In this document: positions 49,101-62,309 of the stretch, piece by piece
How the letters are laid out: every line of letters starts with the position of its first letter
Numbering within the stretch: position 1 is the first letter of the stretch
Source: Certhia americana
Lineage: Eukaryota; Chordata; Aves; Passeriformes; Certhiidae
NCBI GenBank assembly: GCA_018697195.1
Contig: CM031878.1
Span: forward strand, 38,871,402-38,935,401
Direction: 5' to 3'
Length of the DNA: 64,000 nt
The notes under the pieces: generated by a model
Told to the model about the DNA's origin: nothing
The model's database searches: none
The model's input: the letters and a program-made list of their open reading frames with translations, nothing else
Made by a program: the position numbers and the translations under genes

Positions 49101-49119
49101 TAGTAAAACACTGTACAAA
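43159..49119. other. Unique A+T-rich DNA, two exon-like stretches
   Basis: No transposable element seen. An open stretch after a TTTGTATTTCAG acceptor-like end (from 43439) and a 66-nt open stretch at 43911-43976 are discussed in findings. A 21-bp palindrome lies near 46868-46888 and an A+T-only quasi-palindrome near 45960-46005. Otherwise nothing was seen. Confidence 0.5.
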
Positions 49120-49272
49120 GCTGTCTAGAGTGATCATGGAGCTCTTTCTGGGATATACTGAAAGTTTTACCACAGAAGGCCCTGCACAGCCTGACCTGTT
49201 CTGACCTTGCTTGTGACAGGCTGGACCAGAAGACCTCTGGAGGTCTACTCCAGATTAATTAATTCTATGACA
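49120..49272 (+). mobile_element. CR1 LINE 3' end, decayed
   Basis: GACAGGCTGGACCAGAAGAC and CTCTGGAGGTCTACTCCAGA, then TTAATTAATTCTATGAC (49216-49271), follow the CR1 pattern GGCTGGACTAGATGACCTC...CCAGCCT...ATTCTATGA. The upstream 80 bp is richer in G+C and probably belongs to the same element. Confidence 0.75.
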
Positions 49273-52200
49273 TTTATCAAAATGTCTATCATTTTACAAG
49301 CAATGAACACTTCAAACTCCACTATAATAAAAATGCAGAAGTGATACTATTTTCTTTTAGCAAACCAAAACTTGAAATCTTCCTTTTTTCTCCAACATTT
49401 AGAATTTGGTATTTTAAAATCCTGAAGAATATGTCTTCTTCTCCAGCATTTTTGCATGCTGTAGGCTATCTATGAAATTTTAGAGATATGCTCAGACATT
49501 TGACTTCAGCATATACCTGCTGGAAGTGCTATGAAACTGCTCATGATAGATGATAAATTTGTTATTCAAAAAAGGATGTTGTGCATTAGCACAGCATTCT
49601 TTGCATCAATATTCCTGGAAATCTGGGACATGCTAAAAGGTTTATTATTACTTATCTTGACCATATTTTCTGGGATAATATATATTTTTTTAAGACTCAA
49701 GATAGCAAATTAACTATATTTACACAAACATTCTAAAATAATTAATTTACTATCTGCTCAAGGATTTTTTTAGTTTAGAAATATGAAAACATAGCATTTT
49801 CTGAGTATGAAGCTAACAAGAAAATGGACTAAGTGAACATAAATACATAAATCAGTACATTTACATTTAGCTGCCAGGTTAAATGATTACTGGAATGACT
49901 TCCTCAAGACAGAAAGAAGCAGAATATGTTTATTGTGCCAAGTATTCATGTTGTGCTAAGATATTATGGCAGATGAATATGTATTTATGTTAGAAATATT
50001 TTACAGAACATAACCAGTTGTGGTGAAAAGGCGCCCCCTGATTTGAAAGTACTGTCGAAAAATTTTAAAGAATTCGTTTTAGTCCTGTATTCTTAAAGTA
50101 CTTTGATATTCTGAGATATTCAGGTGGACTGAAAAGAAGAGCATAATTATGTATTGACATCCACAGTCTCTTGAAATGAGAGGGGTGCAAGTCCATAAGC
50201 TTTATTTGTGGGTTCACTTGGACTTTTGTGTCAGAGAGATGGGGCTGGATACACATTTGTCTCTCTACTGAAAACAAAATCTGAGGGTAGGGCAATTTTA
50301 TTTTCTTTCATAACCTGCACATACTATGTCAAAAAGAATGAAATAAACATTTATCTCTTAATCATTCCTGTATCCTCAATTTATAGGATGTGTGGGACTT
50401 GTATTTAATTTATTTTTATAGGTAGCAAAATATCTGTTGCTACACTATTAATTTGAGTTGGAATCTCATTATGCCTTGGGTGAAATAACTTGATATAATC
50501 TAATAATGCAACAGATTTATGTCAGAGTCTTTGTGGAAGAACTTGTATTAATATTGGTTTTCTAGATGCATTTATTAATATTCATGTTTCACTTTTAGTT
50601 CTGGTGGTTCAAAACTACTAGAATTATTTAAATATCATGAAATAAAACCCATTCTGATTATAAATAGGTGAAGAAACATGTTTTTTATGCTGATTTTAAA
50701 TTTTGTTAGCAAACAAAAATAACCTTGGAGAGTGTACTATTTTAAAAAACACTTAGGCATAACTTAATGGTGTTTACCATTTTGATGCCGTTGGCACTGG
50801 CATTTGTATTCTGCATGCCAAGCATTATGCAAAATGCATTTATAAATTTAACATTAAATCAACTTTGTACCTCAGGGTTAAATAAGAAAATTGATTGTGA
50901 TATTTTACTTCATTGAATTGTACTTCAAGCAGGAAAAGCTTCCTGCTATTTTTAAAAGTATATTTTTCTCCGACAAAAATTACTGCTCTGAATAATATTA
51001 ATGTACCCCTAAAACAAAAAGAAGGTAAAAAGAATAGATTGCAAATATAAATTGTTGAGTTGAAGCCATGTAAAACTTTAAAAGATAAAGGTAATAAAAG
51101 ATAATTATGTTTTGTAAGAAGCCATCACCAGTGTTATAAAGGTTAGAATTTCTATGTTGTGGAACTGATTCCCATTACCTGGCTCTATATGCTCACCATC
51201 AACTTTCTGGACACCCTGGCATCCCCAGTTCTCAGACAGGAATGACTGTGTAGAAGTCAATTCAAGTCAAGTTATTTCTCTCTTCAAATTTCATTCTTTT
51301 ACTGTTTTGTTTGTTTGTTTGTTTGTTTGTTTGTTTGTTTTGTTTTTTGTTTGTGTATTCTTGGTTTGGTTTGCTTTGAATTTTTTCTAGTTTCAGTACT
51401 CCATTCTAGTCTGAGTTATGTGTACAATTCCCTATGCTGGTCTTGGCTAGTTGAGGGAGGAAGTATTCTCTATTCATTAATTCAGCAAAGACCATTTACA
51501 AAACCATCTGATCCACTCAAGTGTCATACCCAGTTGATTCACTTTTAGAGACATTTATGAGTAAGAAATCCCTTTCTTTGTGTTCCCTTTAAGTTGAACT
51601 ATTAGTTTTCCTAGTAACTGTCAGTTTTTCCATATAGTCTTCCTTAAGATTTATGAAGATTATACCTGGGCCTGATTCCTCTTCCACTGTATGGGCTTGT
51701 TTCTCTTTTGCATATTTACCTGAATGTGAAGGTTGGAGAAACAATTGTTATTTTCATTTTCCAGTTTAACTAGTTCTCAGAAACACTGTTTTTTTTTCTT
51801 GTCAGTATTTAGCCTAGGAGTTTATGTAATGGAGTCTGGGAGATACTCACTAGAATTAAAGGGGGAAAGCCTTTTGTGATATATACACCCCATGGACTGA
51901 AGGGGCAGAATAAAATAAAATTATTTGCAACCGTATAAAAGAAGATTGCAAGTAAATGCGCACATACTTAAGAAGAAATTTAAATAGCACTGGAAATCTT
52001 CATATCTTTGTAGATTATTAGTGTTTGCCTTTGCAAATTTGATCTGGGTGGTAAGATTTTTTCCTTCTGAATTTAATTTTATCTGGAATGTATGAAGTCA
52101 ATGTGCTCTACATCAGTCTTCATGTCTGACTTGAAAGTAAATAACCTGTATATGATCAAATAATGGTTATATAACTAATTAAAAGATTATTTAAGAAAAT

Positions 52201-53836
52201 CTTCTAAGATAAGAAAGAAACATACAACATTTCTGACTAAGATATTTTTCCAAGCACTTGGCAAAGTTCCTACATTTTTGAATGGTGCTGTTCTAATTTA
52301 GACTACTTCGATACAAGACAATGTTCAGTTTGTCACTTTGGTATAGTTTAACTTCCTAATCATAGGTTATATAATTGGAATTAATAGGTCTAGTAGTGTT
52401 TAATGTGCTAATTGTGTTCAGTTGTGTTAAACAACTGTTTTATAAAATATTAACCTTTCTCTCTAAAACTGCCATAGTTTTCTCAGATTTTCTTTCATTG
52501 CTGAGTCTTTTAATCCTGGAAAATAGAAGTTTGGCATCCATTTAATCTATATGCATTGATTTCAGCATTTCTTTCTCAGCATGTGTGTATATATTTTCCT
52601 CTCTAGGCTTTGGAAACTTTAATTATCATGCTGCATCAGAATGTCTAACTGTTAACAATACTTTCTGTTGCCTCACTTAGCAGAAACTTACCTTTTGTAA
52701 GTGATAATATTTAACTTTTGACATAACAATGGTAAAAGAGAGATAAAATACCTGATTAGTGCATTTTAAGTGTAGATTTTATACTGTTAATCTCAGTTCA
52801 GGTAAAATATTAAGGAGATATTCCCTACACATGAATGCAGTACCTAAAGGCTGTGCAGATGACCCTCTGTAGTAGTTCAAATCCATACAGCAGAATCAGC
52901 TTTTGCTATTGTTATTATTTTTAAAGATTTCTTGGGATTTAGTGAGTGTAGATAATTCTAACATTAACTCTGCTTCTCTCATGCAGTTGTGTACTTATTT
53001 CAATGTCAAGTAAACGGTTTATTCCCTGTTTTGATTATAAGATTCTTACTTGTGCTTTGTGCTTGGCTTTAAATCACAATATGTTTGTAGGATTATGATT
53101 ATTTTAAAATAGAACTGTTTTGCACCTGAAATCATTGCTGCAAGGAAATTTCTTGATAAATGTTAGATATTTAGAATTTACTTGTACTTAAGGGCACATT
53201 TAGCATCACAACAGCCTCTGATACAAAGAAAGTAGGTCACATTATCCAAGCATCACTAAGATACTTGGAAAATTTCAGAATTTTATACTTTGTGGATGAT
53301 AATATTTTAAGGAGCACTGTAAACTACATCTGTAATTAAATTTTCCTAAAACCCATTAGGGTAGGTTTGGTATAGGGAAATGTTGTAATTTCAAAATTTC
53401 AAAGTCTGAAACATAAATTTTAATTTCATGAAACGTGTCAAAATAGTTGAGCTCCTCACCCCTTTATGTGTTAGCTGCACATGATAATTATCACTTGATA
53501 TTTTGAAATAGGGTGTTTAAATTAATTCTCACAGACTATTTGTAAACCACTAATTATCTTTTATGGAGATCAGTGACCACCAGACTGAATAAAACAGAAA
53601 CAAAGTCTCTCTCCCCAAAGCAAAACTTAAATGGGTATCTGATATATATTATCATATCCATGTAATTTTGTCCACTTCTAATGAATCTGTGAGAATTAAA
53701 GTATCAGGGCAAGGACCAAACCAATTGCTATAACATCAAGTTTGGAACAATACAACCTTTGAATACAGAAGTACTTGATTCTTATTGTATCACCTTTCAT
53801 GTCACCTAAAGTTTGACTCAAGTACTTCAGTTATCG
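49273..53836. other. Unique A+T-rich DNA, no gene seen
   Basis: No repeats except a GTTT microsatellite. A stretch near 50770-50930 with octamer-like ATGCAAAATGCAT and low repeat content has the look of conserved non-coding DNA but cannot be tested here. Confidence 0.5.
51304..51340. repeat. (GTTT)n microsatellite
   Basis: About nine perfect GTTT units followed by irregular T-rich sequence to 51352. It produces a spurious FVCLFVCF reading. Confidence 0.95.
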
Positions 53837-53841
53837 GGATA
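53837..53841 (+). repeat. Target-site duplication, left copy (GGATA)
   Basis: GGATA immediately precedes the TG of the solo LTR and is repeated after its terminal CA at 55298-55302. Confidence 0.75.
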
Positions 53842-55297
53842 TGTCCTGGTTTGGCCTTAATTGGACAATTTCTGAATATTGACACAGGATTAAACCAATG
53901 AAAAGAGTAGATGTGCCTACGAGAATACACATTTTAAGACGGAAACTTCAGCAATAGCTCTCTTTCTTTTCCAGTCTGAGTACAGGTGACAGCCCAGCCC
54001 AGCCTCTCCCTGTGGCCGGGCTGGATGAGGTTCCCCCTCCACATCCCCAGCAGCTGGTGGCAGGGAGCAGGGTGTGGGGAGGAGAGGCTGCAGGGCCCCA
54101 GCCAAGCCCAGCCGGTCCACAGCTGCTGACACCAAGCTGATATAAAACCCTGTCCCACTGCTGGCTGGGCCAGGCCCAGGGCTGCTAGGCAGGGGTAGGG
54201 GAAGTCATGGGGCCTGGCTGATGAGATCCTAGCTGTTTCTTCCCCCTCCAGCGCAGCCACTTTGGCCACAAGGCCAAGTCAGCCCATGCAGAGAGTGCCC
54301 TGCAGCTGGAATTGAATGCAGTAGGGGCCCCTTGAGGTCCTAGCACAGCCCCCTGAAATATTGCACCTCTGCTGCTCCAGCTGCCACCCAGCAGAGTCCA
54401 CATGGCCATCAGCAGGGGCCAGGGGAGATATTAGATCCTTCAGTGCACAGGAGAGACCTGCAGGCTGCAATCCTCTCTTGAGTGAGAGAAAAGGACAGAG
54501 TGAAGACACATAAAGAAACAACATGAAGGCACCAAGGTCAGTCACAAAGGAGTAATATCCCAGGTAGAAGAAAGATGAGGAGATGGTTATTCCTGGGCTG
54601 AAATTCTCTTGTAAGCTATGTTGAGGGACTATAGAGGTGTTCCCTTTAAGCAGTGGGGAGGTGTGGGGGAGATTGAGAGTTCAGGTTGTGGACCTGAGCA
54701 AGGGAGTTCAGTGCTGGAGTGATATAAGGGGTTGGCGTATGAATGAGTACAAATGTTGGGGTGACTGTGATCCCACGAGAAATCTGAGCACTGAGAAGTG
54801 AGTGATGAGGACCTGTTTTGTGCTGAGAGAAGATGAAGAGAGCCTTTGCTTTTGAACAGTCCGTTCTTAAGAAACCCTGTGCATCACCATGGCCCAGAAG
54901 CACAGCTGCACAAAGGCTGTGAAAGTGGAAGGAAATTTCATGAATGCAGATTTTCCGGGTGGCTGTCATTCGTGGAGATTGAAGCCATGAGAGAATTGTT
55001 TACTGGTGGGGGAATTTTCCATAGCAGCAAGAGATGCTTTTCTCCCTAAGTGAACTGAAGAGAGACTATTTTAAAGGTGGAAAACTGACTGAGAATTCTA
55101 GGTGTTGTTTCTGTTCAATGTCAGTGGGAAGGAAGGAAAGTGTGGGAGGAGGGGAGGAGGAGTGTTCTCTTTTATTCTGATTTTTATTATTCTTCTTTTA
55201 ATGTCTGTTAATAGATTTTCTTTATACCTTTCCAAGTTTAAGCCTGCTTTGCTCTTGGTTGGGAAATTTCAGAATGGTGAAACGAAACAACACTACA
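53842..55297 (+). mobile_element. Solo LTR, 1456 bp (family F)
   Basis: It begins TGTCCTGGTTTGGCC and ends AACAACACTACA, with the 5-bp direct repeat GGATA on both sides. The first part is markedly G+C-rich (53980-54420). It carries TATAAAA at 54141-54147 and, near the 3' end, TTAATAGATTTTCTTTATAC with AAGTTTAAGCCTGCTTTGCT, the R/U5-like part. The length is long for an LTR. I recognise phrases such as GGTGGCAGGGAGCAGGGTGT near 54056 and CTTCCGGGTGGCTGTCATTC-type sequence near 54950 from passerine LTRs. No internal viral region is present. Open frames in the G+C-rich part (54545 to 53917, minus) are chance readings. Confidence 0.85.
54141..54147 (+). promoter_or_regulatory. TATA box in solo LTR
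   Basis: TATAAAA about 300 bp into the LTR, in a G+C-rich context. It is the best core-promoter match inside the element; activity is not shown. Confidence 0.45.
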
Positions 55298-55302
55298 GGA
55301 TA
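55298..55302 (+). repeat. Target-site duplication, right copy (GGATA)
   Basis: Second copy of the 5-bp flank of the solo LTR. Confidence 0.75.
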
Positions 55303-55507
55303 GTATAGAGAAACCTACAACCTGGATTTCTGACATATTATTGGCTCTTTAAGGGGGAAAATAGCCTTTGCATTTCAATATGGGAAATAATGGAAGCATT
55401 TTACCATTATCCTTCCAATTCATTTCTTACCCCTATTTCTCTAGGTACATAAAGCATTGTTTCAACCATTCAGCACAGCTTTAAATGACAATCCAAGCAC
55501 ATAAACA

Positions 55508-55550
<43 letters not shown>

Positions 55551-58500
55551 ACAGTGCTGTATGTTGTTTATCAGCCCTACAGTCTCTAAGAGTATGGATT
55601 ATCTTGCTTTCATTTTCTTCAGCTGTTAAGCTCAAAGCCAGGCACAATATTTACTTTGGCAATTTTATATTCCCTCTGGACAGGAACTGATGTCTGAAAT
55701 TCAAAGGTTTTTTATGTTTGTTGATTCCACTGTCAAATTTGGTGAACATTGAACAAAACATTCAAAAGCCAGTCCCACTAATGATACTTATTAGTTTCCC
55801 TACAAGCTGGCCCATCTCTGCTGCTATCCTGCCATTCAATTAAGAGAAAAAATACAAAAGTTTAATGTGAGGCTAACTGGCAGAAAACAAAAGATATGGT
55901 TTCACATGAGGAGCATATCAGTTAAATAACTCTGACAGTACAAATTGCTTCTATTTTTTTTTACTTTTCCCTCAAGCATTACTGTAGAATTAACATCTGA
56001 GTGTGAAGGATTTTAATATTAGGACTTTCAGTGTGAAAGATCTTAAGCAAGCTATTTACATACAGTGGATGGCTCCAATCTACTTCATTGATCTCTGTAG
56101 TATTAACTTAAAATGTTTCAAATACCTTTATTTTTAGATTTGTCCATATTTTGGGCATTCAGTGCAGTAAATATGGTTCTCAGGGTATTCTTACAGCTTG
56201 GTAGTTTGTGTACTACTGACAGCACCCTCTGAATCTTCCTAATAACACTTCCCAGCCAATTTCCATAGCATATTTTAATAGAAGTTTACTGCATTTTACA
56301 AGCGTGAAATGAATCAGCTGAAAAATACTTGTTTTACTAAAAGTTCATTGGAGATAAGTTTCCTGTACTAAGAAAGGACTGCTAAAAACTCACTTGATTT
56401 GGTTCCTAAGAGGAAATGATGTGTGGTGATTTATGAAGTCATTGTGTCTTTCTGAAGTAGTCTGTTTTCAATAACATTGCAGAAGTTACAATTCCTTGCT
56501 GAAGGAGTTAAACTGGTATTTTTTCATGTTGGTTCTGCTGCAAGTAAACTGCAAAATATATGCAATTTTAATATGATATATCAATGTAGGTTGTAAATGG
56601 AATGTGTGTTAAAAACTTAGTATGTATATGTACCAATCATCAAAAGGTGGTTCACTTAATGGACTTTGGATAATTATGCTGCTTTTGTACTCTTTCATAA
56701 AAATCTTAAAATCTACTTGAAAAAAAGGCAAAATTTTCATGTTTTGTATAATCTCTGAAGCTGAATGTATTGTCAAACTGCCTGCAAAGGACTTACATGT
56801 GGAAACTGAATTTCTTTTCATAAGGAGAAACTTTCACTCTTCCTCCCAACTAAATACCTTAAATCTGCACTTTCTTTTTCACAAGTGAGTAAGTGAAATT
56901 AAATAAAAGCTTTTTCCCTAGCAGAAGAGAGCCTGAGAGGCTGAAGTCATCAAACTTAAGGTTTTTACAACACAGATATCTACATTTGAGGTATTTGACT
57001 GGGTTGGCACAACCACAAGAGAAGCTGTTCTCCAAGATGTTATTTAGAGTGAGACCCAGCTGCCCAAGGGTAGATTTAAATTTGTGTGGGGGAGTTCATG
57101 TGAGTTTGGAAACAGCTTTTGTTTTTCTTTCAGTTCCACAGTACACACTGGTAAGGAGAAGAATGAGACAAGTTGCTTATGTCATTCAAACATCTTTCAG
57201 AGGAGCTGGAAGTAGAACCTCCCTTCTGACTCTTGTTACATTTCATCATTTCTCAGAGCTAAGCATGAGACTGCATGTGTAGATTTCAAGTGGAGGTAAA
57301 GAATATTTGTAAACTATCACTCTGAATTCAGATGCAGACAAAAAATTATATTTCAATAACATATTTAATAGAAATTTGCATTTTGAAGCAAAATAATGAA
57401 CTGGCAGTTGAAACTCAGATATCTAAGCCAGATAATTCTGGTTTTAACTCTTTAAAGAGTTGGCCTTCAAATCACAGATTTTTTTTCCGGACAGTTCTGA
57501 TTATGGAGAAATTGCTAAATGTCTTTATTCACTTTTAAACTCTTTTGTCTAAAATAGATTTTTTTTTTTTTTTATTTCAGAGCTGAGCCTGCTTATTTAG
57601 CAGAAGTGAATGCTCAGATTGAAATTCTCATCATATTCCTATTAAAGTTTAGTCACTATGGATTTTTTTTTTTTTTTTAAGGTTTAAATTTACTCTGTCC
57701 TTGACAATTTTTCTTTCAGGGATTTGAATATTCAGATTTTTTTCTATTAATAGGATAGGATAATTTACTTAATTTCAGGTTTGTTTTTGGGGTTTTTTTT
57801 CCTCTATACTTAGTAGCAAGGCTATATTATACTTATTTTTCCAAGTGATTAGTTATTAATAAAAATGACTAATACATTTTTGTTCCATAAAACTGTGGGC
57901 TACCAATATTTAAATATCTAAGCTGTGGTATAGAGCAATTTATCATGTTTGCTTACCAGTTGCATAGACCTCGCATGTCATTTAAAGCTTAATTATGATT
58001 AAGAGAATATAGTAAATTCCAGCTCACTTTAATAAATTGACCTTACATTAGTTCAGGCATTATAAAGGACTTCTAAAAATGAACAATTTGAACTGTTGTA
58101 TTTCAAATTATAATATTTTCAAATAAGGATTATTTGATTCACATTTTGGGTAGCTGACCAAACCCCTAGTCTTGAAGTGTTTCCTTTATTATTTTTACTT
58201 TTTTTTCTACCTAGTTGTGAAAACTTATCAAATTCACTGTTGAATGAGAAAAACCTTCCGTTTCTTCTCTACATGTTGCGAAACTTGTCAGGGCTTTGTC
58301 CCTATGGATTTGTGAACACCAGATCTTTAGCTTTGCAAGAGTCCACAGTTCAAAAAAGGAACTTTCCTATTAAATTATATTGAAAATATCAACAGAAAAA
58401 GATATGGGTATATGGATGCCAGTGCACGCACTTCCTTGTGTGCACAGTGATAAAACCACTGGCTGACCCTAGGGACCTTAGGGGGTTGGAGAGACACAGG

Positions 58501-61500
58501 ATCTTTTTCAAACTGCTATGCAAGTGGGTGTAGGACTAGCAGCAGAGCGCTTCTGATGTCCTGTAGCTTCATGTCTTACAGAGTTAATACCTAATGTCTA
58601 ACAGCTCTGGGATTTAGTCACTCTTGTCCTTCTGCCAGTAGGCCCTAAGCCTGGAGACAAAAGGCATTTTTGGATAATGAGAATGGCTTTTTATTGGGCA
58701 AGTCTATGTGAGGAATTTCTTTGGGCACTTGAAAGGGTGTGATTGATACAGGTATCTGGCTAGATTTTAAAACATGCTTCCTATAAAATCCCTGAAGAAA
58801 GATGACAGAAATAGTCCCTTATCTGTGAGCATACGTGCTTCCAGTGATTGCCTATGTTTCAACTTCTTCACAGTGCTACTTGGAGGGATAAAACACTGTT
58901 CAGTACAGGTTATACACAGTTCTAAGGTTCTACCATTTTCAGCACAATGATATCTAGTGCTTAGCAAAGCTTTGCATACACACCTACTGCACAGTTTTGT
59001 AAATCTCAAGAGTAAAGGATGGAAAATGGATTTTTCAGGATGAAATTAAATAACAATCCAAAGATGTTTTCCTAAGCTGATTTCCTATGGCTTCTACTTG
59101 GTCTTGACACTAAATATTTTTTTTTGTTGCCGGGCTCTATCAAGGACTGCATACTTTTTTGACTGTAAAATTTTCTTTAGAGATTGAATTCATTATCATG
59201 AATGAATTGGCAGTGTTGGTAATACATTTAAGTTCATCCTTGCTAATTCATTCTTTTTTTTAAAAGCTGGAGTAACCACCACAAAAAGGATAATAGTAGA
59301 AAGGTTGAAGTGGTAATCAAAGAAGGAAAATCTTTGTTCAAATCAAAGAACTATAGATTCCTACTGTGATTCTGAGTTATCACATCTGTCATGATCTTTT
59401 ATTATTTTACAGATCTGCTTGTTACCTTAGTAACCAGGTATCCATAGTAATATATATATTCAATGACAAATGGTCGATCAAAACTTTTTTGTGATCTGAT
59501 TTCTGAAGTTCTGATAGACTGTTTTGCTCATTTCAGGATGAAATTAGAGCCCAACATTTCCATTTTTTGAGTACTTTGTATCACATCACAGATTATCTTT
59601 CCCAAAATAGTATCTAGTTGTATAAATAACAGGTATGTCACTGTGTGTCGTTCATGAGGGCACAGATTGCTGTACCTTACAGTACATGGTGTGTATTGAA
59701 AGTGAGTATTGAATTAAATAGCATATTTTAGAACATAACACAAAGGTATGCTTATTTCCCCATACAGTAGAAAACACTGATAGGCTATTTCTTATACAAC
59801 ATCAACATAATTAAATAAAAATCTGAAGCATTAGAGATGCATTTATATTAATTATGCATCATCTTTAAATAGATATGGAAGATAACTTAGCAGTTTTATA
59901 ACTTCTGAACAAACATAAAGTATTGAGCTTCTAATAGATGGTTTGAACATCTTGTAAAATCTCGAAACAAGGTGGAGACACAGTATAAAAATTTGAATGC
60001 AACAACATCCAGCTAATCATTTACATTCTGAAGGAGTGTTAAGTTGGAAAACATTGTCTGCCCTCAAGCAGTCAGAACGAGCATTTTATTTCAGGGAAAA
60101 CTGGAAATGTTGAACATCTGTTGGATTGGTTGTGCTTACAGTCCTCAATTTCATGAAAGTGGGAAATGCTGTAAATGATAAAATACAAGAGACAATATTG
60201 TCTGTAGAGACAGGATCATCAGGTTTACTGCTCTGGCACTGTAAACTTTGGATAGTAAGCTGGATGGTTTGGTGCCTGCGAGATATCTAGATTGTATGTT
60301 ATCAATCAAAATAAAATAATTTTAATAAAATTAAAATTCTAAAGTCCTCTTCAATATATGAATTAGAGAATAGCATATATAATATCTAAATAAATGTATT
60401 CAATGCATATTGTGTTTAATTTATTACAACCAACCAAACATCATGTGTTTCTAGAATCCCAGTTGTTACTGTACACTTTCAAATTTCCTTATTAGAAGAA
60501 GATAATTTTCTAATTTTCCCTTCAGGTCATAGGTTCTTTTTATCAGAGGAAAAAGCCTCTCAGCAACCCATATCTGATTTAATTTAAAAGGTCATGTATT
60601 TGTATTAATAGTAGTGTATTTATTATCTATTAATTTTGTAATTGTGTAATATAGCCTAAGATGATCTTTTAACACATTAGTTACTTTATTTCTAATAACT
60701 TTCTTCACTAATGTAAGTAGGGCTGATACTGTTTTACTTTTTTCCTATCAGTGTTTTTTATTCCTAATTCTTTACAATTTTATTTCCTCGTTTCTGCACT
60801 GCAAACACAATATAAGAGAAAGCTGCTTAGTAGTACCCCACATTGTCACAGTGATCCAGGTTATAAATGTAATTCAAGAATGCTTCATACAGCCTTCACC
60901 CCTTTCTTTCTGCTGCACAAATGTACAAAAATTTCTTTTTTCTGCAACCCATGCTAAATATGTGATTTTAACAATGAGTGTCATCACAATTATAAGTTAT
61001 GTGTATTTTATGACAAATATTTTGTATCTGTATGGACAACCTGGTGATGCTTTGAAATTATATCACTTTGTTTTCAGTACCTCTGCATACCCTGTATCAA
61101 ATTTGAACTCAGTGGCTTGAAGAATCAAGTAAAATTAAGAAAAAGACCTGTAAAATCAACAAACATAATCTGGTTTGTAGTATTTAGTTACATTAAAGCT
61201 GCAGTTTAACCTCAGCATCTTGGGCTCAAAATGGAAATTAAGAGATTTAGTTTTAAGAAAGATGTAACACTTTTTATATTTTTTTTTTGTTTTCCCAGAG
61301 AGATGCACTTTTCTGTGTGTTGTATTAGACCTTTCTTCTGATATTTTTTATAGTTTGATTATTAAATATTAAAATTAAAAATATTATTTGATTAAAAAGA
61401 TACAAAATCTGCCCTGGAGAATTAGCAATCTAAATTCAGAGCTGATGCAGGTAAAGGTATACGGAGATGACAAGGTTATTCACCCAAAAATGCGCAGTGA

Positions 61501-62309
61501 TGTTTACTGTCCTTATTTACTAATTTGTCTGACATGTTTATTTTTAGTAGATTGAAAAATTTAGATTATTTGAAATTAGAAGATGATTTAAAGTTAGAAG
61601 ATAATAGATATGAAATATTATATTTCAAATGGAGAATCAGGTTCAATCTTTAATGTTTATCATGTACTTGAATAAATTCAATACCAATTTAGCTGAATAA
61701 ACGGTCATTAATGTATGTAAAGGGAGCTAAATATGAGATATATATAAAGATACATTTTGACATGGATGAAAAATATTTTTAAATTTTTTTTTTTCTACAA
61801 TTTGTAGAGTTGCTTTTAATAACAATGAAAAATGATTCCATTACAGACTTGATTACAGAAAATCAAAAGTGTTATGGAGGTATGAAAACATTGTGGTAAA
61901 ATCTTTGTTTTGGTAAATGTTGATTACTACAGCTTTTGAAGAGATGACTAATATGCATTCATAGTAGATACTACTCATAATATTAGTAAGATTAGTATTA
62001 CCCTAACAAATAAAAGGGATATGTAAAAGAAATTCATTACAATTTAGAACAAAGCACTTAATCCTTGATGTAATCAGAATACTATTACAATTTGCAGTGA
62101 TTTCTTTCTCTTTATGTTGGCTTCTTTCTGCTATGAAGGAAAACCATCCCTAGTCTCTGTTCTCCAGCCTTCATTCAAATCATTAGACTGCATAGTCTCC
62201 ACAACAGCTGTGGAGTTGTTGGAGAATATACTGTACTCTTATTCCTTTTATGTGCCATAAAGCTACACATCATTTGTAAGATCAAAAGAAATCCTAAATC
62301 ACTGACTCA
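55303..62309. other. Unique A+T-rich DNA, no gene seen
   Basis: No recognised transposable element. Contents worth noting are a 37-nt poly(T), poly(T) runs at about 57560 and 57663, a 129-codon plus-strand open frame at 56893-57282 without family match, and a G+C-richer, CpG-bearing stretch near 58410-58760 that may be an unidentified old repeat. Confidence 0.5.
55512..55548 (-). repeat. Poly(T) tract, 37 nt (poly(A) on minus strand)
   Basis: On the minus strand the run follows GATAAACAACATACAGCACT, with a weak poly(A)-signal variant GATAAA about 20 nt before it. It may be a simple homopolymer or the tail of a minus-strand retrocopy. Confidence 0.9.

Noticed and set aside
53917..54545. Several minus-strand open frames of 70-110 codons
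   Set aside because: They lie in the G+C-rich part of a solo LTR with clear TG...CA ends and target-site duplication; no viral protein motif seen.
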